IMG/VR virus record: IMGVR_UViG_3300042516_003674
Coordinates: 1-53,101 of that record
DNA length: 53,101 nucleotides
Source: a virus
Strand: one strand, 5' to 3'
Of this stretch, positions 1 to 6,345 are shown piece by piece; within the stretch, counting starts at the first letter, position 1; each line of letters opens with the position of its first letter. A program made the translations under genes and the position numbers. The notes under the pieces were generated by a model, which worked only from the letters and a program-made list of their open reading frames with translations, did not search any database and was not told where the DNA came from.

Positions 1-1
1 A

Positions 2-325
2 CTCTGCATTCATCCACAAACTCAACAGAGCGAGTATAATATCACTTCTTGGTTTGTTTCAAAAGCGATTAGACAGTTACGAAAAGATACTGAAGTTAAA
101 GCAATCATCTCTTACGCTGATAGTGATTTTCATACTGGCACAATCTATCGCGCTTGTAACTTTAAGTATTGTGGTCTTACAGATCCAAAAAAAGATTTCT
201 ACTATTCAGACGGCACCAAGCATTCACGCGGCAAAATAAAAGGTGCTGAGGGAGAATGGAAAGAACGCTCCCGCAAGCACCGTTATATAATGGTATTTGA
301 TAAGAATCTAAAAGTCTTATGGTGA
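2..325 (+). CDS. Mom-like DNA modification protein, 5'-truncated
   Basis: An open frame enters from the left edge and ends with TGA at 323-325, leaving about 107 C-terminal residues. The translation contains SYADSDFHTGTIYRACNFKYCG, followed by KDFYYSDG and a basic stretch with KHRYIMVFDK. This pattern is typical of the GNAT-like Mom family of phage Mu, which adds a carbamoylmethyl-type group to adenine in phage DNA and protects it from host restriction. The start codon and N-terminus lie outside the window. Its end overlaps the convergent gp53 gene by 9 bases. The assignment rests on motif recognition only; an unrelated GNAT-fold protein is the alternative. Confidence 0.72.
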   Translation, partial: LCIHPQTQQSEYNITSWFVSKAIRQLRKDTEVKAIISYADSDFHTGTIYRACNFKYCGLTDPKKDFYYSDGTKHSRGKIKGAEGEWKERSRKHRYIMVFDKNLKVLW

Positions 326-967
326 GGTATTTAAAGTATTTTCTGTTCTAATTAATTTGGTATTAATATACCTTGAAGATTTTTCATAATACATAATTGA
401 ACGAATATCGTCAATATATTGCTGTAAGTATTCTGGTTTCAATATATAAATCGTTCTTTTCTTATTATTTTTATCAATTTCATAATCATAATATGATATT
501 GATATTACTGGATTTAAAGTAATGAATGGATTATCTGGATTTATAATTGTAAAATCTTTATCTACTATTTTACCCGCAGGTAAAATTAATGTTCCATCTT
601 GGGTTCTAACTTCACCAGTTTGATAATATTTTGTCTCATACATTCCTTCTAGTCCGTATTTTTCTTCAACAAAATTATAGAGATCGCGATCTGATAGTGG
701 CCAAGAATCCCGAACATTTATAATGTTTGCAGAAAGTAGAACAACCCAATCTAAATCTGGAGATCCATATAATGTTTCTGCAATATTATCTGGTCTTTCT
801 CCATCTTTGATTTGATATTTATTGAATAATGTAAATACGTTTTGTAAGTCATCACGAAGTTTAACTCTACGAAAAAGATTCTTAACTCTCACATAATTGA
901 GAGAAGAATTTTTAGTTGGTAATTGAGATTGGTACTCAATATCTGGTAGTTCTCTAAAGTAACTCAT
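317..967 (-). CDS. 53: baseplate wedge protein gp53
   Basis: This 216-residue protein matches the T4 gp53 family, the last wedge subunit, which joins wedges around the hub into a baseplate. Recognisable features are the N-terminal YFRELPDIEYQS, the NKYQIKDGERPDNIAETLYGSPDLDWVVLL block (residues about 48-78) and WPLSDRDLYNFVEEKYG. The length is close to T4 gp53 (196 aa). It is the last gene of a four-gene minus-strand block (gp4, unknown, gp48, gp53), one base after gp48, and is read late from the minus-strand boxes near 2061 and 2930. Confidence 0.88.
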   Translation of the reverse strand: MSYFRELPDIEYQSQLPTKNSSLNYVRVKNLFRRVKLRDDLQNVFTLFNKYQIKDGERPDNIAETLYGSPDLDWVVLLSANIINVRDSWPLSDRDLYNFVEEKYGLEGMYETKYYQTGEVRTQDGTLILPAGKIVDKDFTIINPDNPFITLNPVISISYYDYEIDKNNKKRTIYILKPEYLQQYIDDIRSIMYYEKSSRYINTKLIRTENTLNTSP

Positions 968-968
968 T

Positions 969-2039
969 TTAATATCCTACTCCTGGACCAGCTTCTTCTG
1001 TATCATAATCCTCATTGTATATTGGACTTAGTTCATTAAAACTGAGAGTCATACTTGTATGAACTGGAGTTCCATCAGAATATGTTGAATAATTTCCCGA
1101 TGCGGTATAATTCAAACTAACATTAGTTAGGGCACAGGTTTTAAATGCATTTAAGAATGGGTGATCTGCGTTTCCACTTTTATATTTAATTTCAAATACA
1201 TCTGGAGCACTGATTAATAGTCCCGATCCAGGTCCACCAAAAGAACTTGTTTTTGGTGTCATAGCTTTTTTAAATTCTCTAATTATTTTTTTAACAACTT
1301 GACCTTCATAAGAGTCTCTTGGAGCAAACTCGAAGGTAAAATCAAATGTTCTTAACATTGGACCACTAAACAATAATTCTAAGTTTGGATTTACTACTGC
1401 TCCCGTTGTTCTTTTTAGTAACCCATTAACTGATACATTTCCACCTAAACTATTGATGATTTTTTTAGTTGCTGCTGAGATTGTTGCTTTTTGACCGTCA
1501 CCAGTTTGAATTGTTCCTATTGCACTATCATAGGCATCTTTCAATATACTTCCAATGTTTCCTGGATTTTCAATTAATCCTCCAACTGATTCAGCTCCTA
1601 ATGCAGATAAAGGATCTATTCTATCTGGTCCCCAATCTACAGAAATTCCGTCAACTAATTGTTTTGGTATTGGAAGGTGAATATATTTTACTGGATTTCT
1701 AATTGATCCAGATTCTTTATTTCTTATTGCCGATGTTGAGGTCCCAATTTTTAAAGTACCAGATTGTGCATTAAGACCTGGAGGTAAATACTTTACTATT
1801 TTAATTTCAAGCCAATCACTAGTATCTTCTAACTGTGCATATGGATATCTGAGTGGTGTGTTATCTGGGAGAGGTTTAGCAACACTTGCATTGCCATTGA
1901 CATATTCACTTAAGGGTTTAATGTTTGAAACATTTGAATATGAAATATTACCATTTGCAGGAGTAACATTATTGCTATTGCTACTGCTTAAATCTATACT
2001 ATTTTGAGCTAATGTGTACCCAAAAACTGGATCGGCCAT
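969..2039 (-). CDS. 48: baseplate tail-tube cap protein gp48
   Basis: This is a 356-residue protein of the gp48/gp54 type, which sits on top of the baseplate hub and primes tail-tube assembly. It has a long Ser/Asn-rich N-terminus (about residues 1-70). A LEIKIVKYLPPG segment and PNLELLFSGPMLRTFDFTFEFAPRDSYEGQVVKKIIREFK follow; this second block resembles the tube-like beta fold shared by tail-tube and cap proteins. The length matches T4 gp48 (364 aa). It lies between an unknown gene and gp53. gp54 is assigned to the divergent gene at 2932, so gp48 is the better label here, although the two families are related. Confidence 0.8.
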   Translation of the reverse strand: MADPVFGYTLAQNSIDLSSSNSNNVTPANGNISYSNVSNIKPLSEYVNGNASVAKPLPDNTPLRYPYAQLEDTSDWLEIKIVKYLPPGLNAQSGTLKIGTSTSAIRNKESGSIRNPVKYIHLPIPKQLVDGISVDWGPDRIDPLSALGAESVGGLIENPGNIGSILKDAYDSAIGTIQTGDGQKATISAATKKIINSLGGNVSVNGLLKRTTGAVVNPNLELLFSGPMLRTFDFTFEFAPRDSYEGQVVKKIIREFKKAMTPKTSSFGGPGSGLLISAPDVFEIKYKSGNADHPFLNAFKTCALTNVSLNYTASGNYSTYSDGTPVHTSMTLSFNELSPIYNEDYDTEEAGPGVGY

Positions 2040-2053
2040 TTATCTTTTTCTAA

Positions 2054-2449
2054 CTATTTATTTTTAATTTTTGCAAAAGGTAATGCTTGCAAATCTTTTA
2101 GTTCTGCTGGATAAACTATATGTAAAGATCCAACAATTTCTTCCCAGGTGTACTGCCTCACTTCACCCCAATGAAAATTAATTCCTCTAAATCCCCATTT
2201 GAATATATCAGTCACTGCAACAAATGGATGAGCATCATATTGTATATTTTCTGTTTTTGGTGAATATACAAAAACATAAAATCCACCAACATTTGGAACT
2301 AATTCTGTTTCATTAAGGACTTCAAGAACTTTTAACATTAAATCATCAGAATTTTCATTACCAATTAGTCTACTATGTATTTGACGTATTCTATTTCTTT
2401 TATTATCTGTATTTTTAGATCTTTGTTGACTTAGTGTTTTTCTTGGCAT
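2054..2449 (-). CDS. conserved phage protein of unknown function
   Basis: This is a 131-residue protein. The N-terminus is very basic (RKTLSQQRSKN...NKRNRIRQ). The rest is a compact domain with GFYVFVYSPKTENIQYDAHPF, then WGFRGINFHWGEVRQYTWEEI. The motif order of a VFVYxPKT strand, YDxxPF and GxNFHW suggests a small structured DNA- or virion-associated protein, but I do not recognise a named family. It lies 1 base after gp4 and 14 bases before gp48, so it is cotranscribed with head-completion and baseplate genes. A head/DNA-end role is only a guess from the neighbours. Confidence 0.7.
   Translation of the reverse strand: MPRKTLSQQRSKNTDNKRNRIRQIHSRLIGNENSDDLMLKVLEVLNETELVPNVGGFYVFVYSPKTENIQYDAHPFVAVTDIFKWGFRGINFHWGEVRQYTWEEIVGSLHIVYPAELKDLQALPFAKIKNK
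2055..2062 (-). promoter_or_regulatory. late promoter box upstream of gp48
   Basis: On the minus strand this reads AATAAATA, seven of eight bases of the T4 late consensus TATAAATA. It lies about 16 bases before the gp48 ATG and overlaps the 3' end of the upstream gene. It would give gp48-gp53 their own late start. Confidence 0.5.
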
Positions 2450-2450
2450 T

Positions 2451-2891
2451 TTAATACTTAATATTTAATTCATTTTCTGTAAGAATTTTAAATCCATACT
2501 GTCTATCTTTACACCATTCTCTTGCATATTCCCATTTTGATTGGTTTTTTGCATATTCCATTACTTCAGATATATATGCTTTCGTCTTTCTTTTTGGTTC
2601 TTTAGGTGGAGATAATTGTTTATATGGTTTTATTTCAACAAGATATTTTTGAATTGACCCATCAAACATTTGTTCTTTTACATAAAAATCTGGAAAATAA
2701 CGATGGGGTCGATTATCGAGTGGGGATTTGTACCATATAAAGATTTCTTCACTCGACCACTCTAAAATATGATCATTTAGGTCAAGATATTTCATATATT
2801 TTCTTTCCCACAAAGATCTCCAAACAACTTGTGTCGGATCTCCTTTATATTTTTGTGGGTTTTTTAATTTGTATTTTCCTTTATATGACAT
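2451..2891 (-). CDS. 4: head completion protein gp4 (nuclease-fold)
   Basis: This 146-residue protein matches T4 gp4/gp50 in length (150 aa) and motifs. It has VVWRSLWERKYMKYLDLN, a central WSSEEIFIWYKSP, then PHRYFPDFYVKE and YLVEIKPYKQ. The E...W / PDF / xVEIKP arrangement is that of PD-(D/E)xK nucleases related to TnsA-type endonucleases (D at FPDF, E and K at VEIKP). gp4 acts at the end of head filling, before tail joining. The start codon sits 1 base from the left edge of the divergent promoter region, with minus-strand late box TATTTAG at 2924-2930. Confidence 0.85.
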   Translation of the reverse strand: MSYKGKYKLKNPQKYKGDPTQVVWRSLWERKYMKYLDLNDHILEWSSEEIFIWYKSPLDNRPHRYFPDFYVKEQMFDGSIQKYLVEIKPYKQLSPPKEPKRKTKAYISEVMEYAKNQSKWEYAREWCKDRQYGFKILTENELNIKY

Positions 2892-2898
2892 CTAAATA
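2892..2898 (+). promoter_or_regulatory. late promoter box for gp54 operon
   Basis: This is CTAAATA, the cyanophage form of the T4 late -10 box (TATAAATA). It lies 33 bases before the GTG start of gp54, and no -35 element is needed for this promoter class. It forms a divergent pair with the box at 2924-2930. Confidence 0.65.
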
Positions 2899-2923
2899 AT
2901 TACATAATAAAACCTATTAAAGG

Positions 2924-2930
2924 TATTTAG
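2924..2930 (-). promoter_or_regulatory. late promoter box for gp4-gp53 operon
   Basis: The plus strand reads TATTTAG, so the minus strand reads CTAAATA, identical to the box at 2892-2898. It is 33 bases from the gp4 start, mirroring the spacing on the other side, so the two operons appear to fire symmetrically from one 39-base intergenic region. Confidence 0.65.
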
Positions 2931-2931
2931 A

Positions 2932-3681
2932 GTGCCTATAAAAAGACCAATATCCAGATTCAAAAAAACTCTTACTAATCTTGCACAAACATCTCATTAT
3001 CAAGTGATAATGGATGTTCCCTACCCTGTGAGAAGATATTTGCTTGAAAGAGGTATTGATCCTTTTTTTATAACTGAAAGTGTGGGTATATTGTGCTCTT
3101 CTGCTGCTTTACCAGGAAGTTCCTTTGCAACATCAGATATTGTCGGTAATTTTACTGGTGTTGTTGAAAAAATGGCACATACAAGGTCTTTTACTCAAAT
3201 AGATCTTGAATTTTATGTAGATAAGGAATATAAAGTTCTAAAATTTTTAGAACATTGGATGGAATTCATATCCAGTGGTTCTAATGTTAATCCCGGTAAA
3301 GATGGTTATTATTTTAGGATGAAATATCCAATTGAGTATAAAACAAATCGTACAAGAATTATAAAATTTGATAGAGATTATAAGTCTGAGATAGAATATA
3401 CTTTTTTTGGATTATTTCCATTATCTCTTAACAGTATTGGAGTTTCTTATGATTCTTCGGGAATTTTAAAAGCAGGTGCAACCTTTAGTTTTGATAGGTA
3501 TGTTTGTGGTCCAATAACAAACTTTGATTTCTTTAAAAATATTAATTTTAATAACATAATAAACAGAGACACTAATCAAAGAACTGTATATAGAACAGGA
3601 CAGTCTCTTGGAAATGAAAGCGGTGTAAGACCTGTATTAATTCAACCAGGAAATGTTAATCCTACTGTATTAGTCAGATAA
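2932..3681 (+). CDS. 54: baseplate-tail tube initiator gp54
   Basis: This is a 249-residue protein with tail-tube/baseplate character: VIMDVPYPVRRYLLERGI, GILCSSAALPGSSFATSDI, then MAHTRSFTQIDLEFYVDKEYKVLKFLEHWMEFI. The tube-fold pattern and its position next to gp26 and opposite gp48/gp53 fit gp54, which starts tail-tube polymerisation; T4 gp54 is longer (320 aa). I use the GTG at 2932, because no in-frame ATG lies upstream and AAAGG at 2919-2923 is suitably spaced. The C-terminus (about residues 205-249) is poor in recognisable motifs. Confidence 0.72.
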   Translation: MPIKRPISRFKKTLTNLAQTSHYQVIMDVPYPVRRYLLERGIDPFFITESVGILCSSAALPGSSFATSDIVGNFTGVVEKMAHTRSFTQIDLEFYVDKEYKVLKFLEHWMEFISSGSNVNPGKDGYYFRMKYPIEYKTNRTRIIKFDRDYKSEIEYTFFGLFPLSLNSIGVSYDSSGILKAGATFSFDRYVCGPITNFDFFKNINFNNIINRDTNQRTVYRTGQSLGNESGVRPVLIQPGNVNPTVLVR

Positions 3682-3684
3682 ATA
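3677..3684 (+). promoter_or_regulatory. late promoter box before gp26
   Basis: GATAAATA overlaps the stop codon of the previous gene and lies 25 bases before the gp26 ATG. It differs from T4 TATAAATA only at the first base. Confidence 0.5.
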
Positions 3685-3709
3685 ATTTTACTGAATTTTG
3701 TAGGATATT

Positions 3710-4429
3710 ATGCCTTTACCAAAAGTTTCTACCCCAACTTATGAGTTGGAAATACCGTCAACTGGAAAAAAAATTACATATAGACCTTTCTTAGTTAAGG
3801 AAGAAAAGGTTCTTATTATTGCTATGGAAAGTGAAGATCAAAAGCAAATAACCAATGCGGTTAAAAACGTAATATCTAATTGTATTGTAACTAAGGGTAT
3901 TAAAGTAGAAAATCTTGCAACTTTTGATATTGAATACTTGTTTTTAAATATTCGCGGAAAATCAGTTGGAGAAACTGTTGAAGTTCTTGTAACTTGTCCG
4001 GATGATGGGGAAACAAAAATTCCTATTGAAATTAATCTAGATGATATTAAAGTACAATCTCATAAGGATCATAGTAAAGACATTAAACTTGATGAAAATC
4101 TCATTTTGAGAATGAAATATCCATCTATGAATGAATTTATTAAGAATAATTTTAATAATGTAAATGGAGTTTCAATTGATGAGACATTTGATTTGATTTG
4201 CTCTTGTATAGAGCAAGTTTATTCTGAAGAAGAATCTTGGTCTGCATCTGATTGCAGTAAAAAAGAACTGATAGATTTTCTTGATCAATTGTCTCCTAAT
4301 CAATTTAAGAGTATTGAGAAGTTTTTTGAAACAATGCCAAAACTTTCCCATACTATTAAATTCATAAATCCAAAGACTAAAGTTGAAAATGAAGTTGTTT
4401 TAGAAGGGTTACCTGATTTTTTCGTGTAG
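3710..4429 (+). CDS. 26: baseplate hub assembly protein gp26
   Basis: This 239-residue protein belongs to the T4 gp26 family of baseplate hub assembly proteins (T4 gp26 is 208 aa). It opens with LPKVSTPTYELEIPSTGKKITYRPFLVKEEKVLIIAMES, the family's best conserved block, followed by NCI...FDIEYLFLNIRGKSVGE. A Shine-Dalgarno-like TAGGA at 3701-3705 precedes the ATG. Its last codons read GAT TTT TTC GTG TAG, which contain a -1 slippery heptamer, and the -1 frame continues without a stop into the 57-codon ORF downstream. A second, longer product ending at 4605 is therefore likely. Confidence 0.85.
   Translation: MPLPKVSTPTYELEIPSTGKKITYRPFLVKEEKVLIIAMESEDQKQITNAVKNVISNCIVTKGIKVENLATFDIEYLFLNIRGKSVGETVEVLVTCPDDGETKIPIEINLDDIKVQSHKDHSKDIKLDENLILRMKYPSMNEFIKNNFNNVNGVSIDETFDLICSCIEQVYSEEESWSASDCSKKELIDFLDQLSPNQFKSIEKFFETMPKLSHTIKFINPKTKVENEVVLEGLPDFFV
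4417..4423 (+). promoter_or_regulatory. programmed -1 frameshift slippery site
   Basis: T TTT TTC spans the third base of Asp, then Phe TTT and Phe TTC, two codons before the gp26 stop. This is a perfect X XXY YYZ heptamer in the right phase. A one-base slip back gives TTT TTT CGT GTA GCT ATG GCG, which runs directly into the frame of the ORF at 4432. Both tRNAs would re-pair on UUU, which is favourable. No strong downstream pseudoknot was identified by eye. Confidence 0.65.
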
Positions 4430-4431
4430 CT

Positions 4432-4605
4432 ATGGCGCATGAGGATCTTGCGTCATATTATAAGGTAAACTTTGCTCTGATTCAGCACCATAAATATAGT
4501 TTGACAGAGTTAGAAGATATGATTCCTTGGGAGAGGGAGGTTTATCTTTCTTTTCTCCAACAATTTATTGAAGAAGAAAACTTAAAAAATAAGGTAAATG
4601 GTTGA
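4432..4605 (+). CDS. 57-codon ORF, probable frameshift extension of gp26
   Basis: The ATG here starts 57 codons in the -1 frame relative to gp26, and stops at 4603-4605 inside the start of the next gene. Its sequence (FALIQHHKYSLTELEDMIPWEREVYLSFLQQFIEEE) looks like the C-terminal part of tail-assembly chaperones, where an aromatic-rich segment and PWERE/PFELE motif precede a helix. Such extensions are usually made by frameshifting, as in lambda G/GT. Free initiation at this ATG is possible, but no clear ribosome-binding site precedes it. The tape-measure-like gene follows immediately, the position expected for a tail chaperone. Confidence 0.75.
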   Translation: MAHEDLASYYKVNFALIQHHKYSLTELEDMIPWEREVYLSFLQQFIEEENLKNKVNG

Positions 4606-6343
4606 GATCTCATCACCACTATCCAGAGAAAATAGAATTCAGATATCCAGATCTAGTAATATTTCCGGATTAGTAGGAGATAGGGCTTCCATATTATCTC
4701 AAAATCCAGTAGGTTCTCCGAGAAATACTGGACCAGATCCAGAAACATTAAAAATATTAGAAGCGAATCAAAATTCTTTAAATATTGTATCTTCAGGAAT
4801 AGTTTCTTTAAGGCAAAGACTTGATATTCTTTCAAGTTCTTTGTCTTCTTTATCATCTATTATAAGTAATAATACTATACTTGAAAATTTTAGAGAAAAC
4901 CAAAGAGCTGATCAAGAAAGAAGGCTTGCTGAGCAAGCAATTAGAGATGAATCTGAAGCAGCAATAGAAAGAAAAATTCAATCTTCTATTGGAAAACCCG
5001 TTCAAAATATTGCACAGAATACGACATCAAAATTAAATTCTTTGATGGGTGCATTTTCCAAATTATTCCTTGGGTGGTTAGGATTTCAAGGAATATCTTC
5101 TATACAATCACAAATATTTGGAAATTCTAAAAAGTTATCTTTTGTTAAAGAATTAGTATCAAATAGTCTCAGTACTGTAAAAAATGTGCTCTTAGGGATA
5201 AGAGATGGATTTGAAAATATAACATCTAAACTAGTAAATATTACATCTAAAGTTTCCAAGGTAGTAACGGGTGGATTAATTGTAAATCCATTCAAAGCTT
5301 TATTTCCAGGTAAATCTGTCGCAGCAAAGGCAGGAGCAGAAGGAGCAGAGGCAGTAGCAAAGGCAGCAACATCTGCAGGGTCTGATGTAGCATCAAAAAC
5401 TGGAGCAGAAGCAGCAGAAGCATTAACGAAGGCAGGAACATCTGCAGGGTCTGATGTAGCATCAAAAACTGGAGCAGAAGCAGCAGAAGCAGTAACAAAA
5501 GGTGGATTGTTGAAATCTGGTGCTAAAAGACTTGTACCTCTTGCAAATATTCCAATAAGCGCATATTTTGCTCAAAAAAATTTGAAAGAAGGTGATATTC
5601 TCGGTGCTGGATTTGATGTTGGTGGGATGTTTCCTGGACTTTTAGGATGGGCTTCTTTAGGTGGTGGCGCTTTGTATGAAACTATGACCAAGGGTGGAAT
5701 AAAAGGTATTCCAAATATGTCGGATATATTTAAGAATCAATCGCAAAATTCTACACCTACTTCCAGTTCTTCAACATCTACGGATCAACAAATATCCAGT
5801 AATATAACTTCTTCACAAAATAGTTTGGTTGAATCATCAACTGAACAAATGCCAATAATTTCTCCAGAGCAGATATCTTTAGGATCAGAAAAAATTGCTG
5901 AGCAAGTTACTCCTAAGGCAAATCTTGCATTTAATTTTGGTGAACAAATAACTAATATTAATAATAAAGTATTTTCAACTTCTAATGATGAAAATCAAAA
6001 TCTTGCTATGTCTATGCCATCTATTTTAGGTATGAAAGAAGAATCTAAAATGGAAGACTCTAAGTATTCTGAATATTTAGAATCACCTAATGAAAAACCT
6101 AATATAGATTCTATTCAAAAATCATCACCTATTGTTGAAAATATTCCCAAAAAAGAACCTTCGATTGGACCTACTACAAAGTCTCAACCAAATATTATTG
6201 TTACTCCAATACCACAAAATCAACAAACTACACAAAGATCTTCGCCATCGTCAGGTCCTGCAAGTGATGTCCCAGCAATTCCATCATCTAATGCTGAGAA
6301 TTTTTATGCATTGTATTCAAAAGTACATTATAATATAGTATAA
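4598..6343 (+). CDS. tape-measure/hub-like structural protein 1
   Basis: This is a 581-residue protein with no named family that I can assign. Residues about 45-140 are predicted helical with heptad-like Leu/Ile/Ser runs and an ENQRADQERRLAEQAIRDESEAAIERK coiled coil. A hydrophobic KLFLGWLGFQGISSI segment follows (about 150-170). Next come tandem Ala/Glu repeats (about 237-300), a Gly-rich hydrophobic stretch (GAGFDVGGMFPGLLGWASLGGGALY) and a long Ser/Gln/Pro-rich tail. Location after gp26 and before the hub genes, plus the coiled-coil/hydrophobic layout, fits a T4 gp29-type tape measure or hub rod. Its size is near T4 gp29 (590 aa), but the match is by context. Confidence 0.6.
   Translation: MVEISSPLSRENRIQISRSSNISGLVGDRASILSQNPVGSPRNTGPDPETLKILEANQNSLNIVSSGIVSLRQRLDILSSSLSSLSSIISNNTILENFRENQRADQERRLAEQAIRDESEAAIERKIQSSIGKPVQNIAQNTTSKLNSLMGAFSKLFLGWLGFQGISSIQSQIFGNSKKLSFVKELVSNSLSTVKNVLLGIRDGFENITSKLVNITSKVSKVVTGGLIVNPFKALFPGKSVAAKAGAEGAEAVAKAATSAGSDVASKTGAEAAEALTKAGTSAGSDVASKTGAEAAEAVTKGGLLKSGAKRLVPLANIPISAYFAQKNLKEGDILGAGFDVGGMFPGLLGWASLGGGALYETMTKGGIKGIPNMSDIFKNQSQNSTPTSSSSTSTDQQISSNITSSQNSLVESSTEQMPIISPEQISLGSEKIAEQVTPKANLAFNFGEQITNINNKVFSTSNDENQNLAMSMPSILGMKEESKMEDSKYSEYLESPNEKPNIDSIQKSSPIVENIPKKEPSIGPTTKSQPNIIVTPIPQNQQTTQRSSPSSGPASDVPAIPSSNAENFYALYSKVHYNIV
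5310..5500 (+). repeat. 69-bp tandem repeat inside tape-measure-like gene
   Basis: A unit encoding GAEAAEALTKAGTSAGSDVASKT is repeated about 2.5 times with a 69-base period. A stretch starting at 5369 recurs, essentially unchanged for about 54 bases, at 5438. In a tape-measure-type gene an in-frame repeat of this kind would change protein length in 23-residue steps. Confidence 0.75.
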
Positions 6344-6345
6344 AA

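Noticed and set aside
54-239. 61-codon frame near the left edge
   Set aside because: It overlaps the Mom-like frame, which has recognisable motifs throughout.
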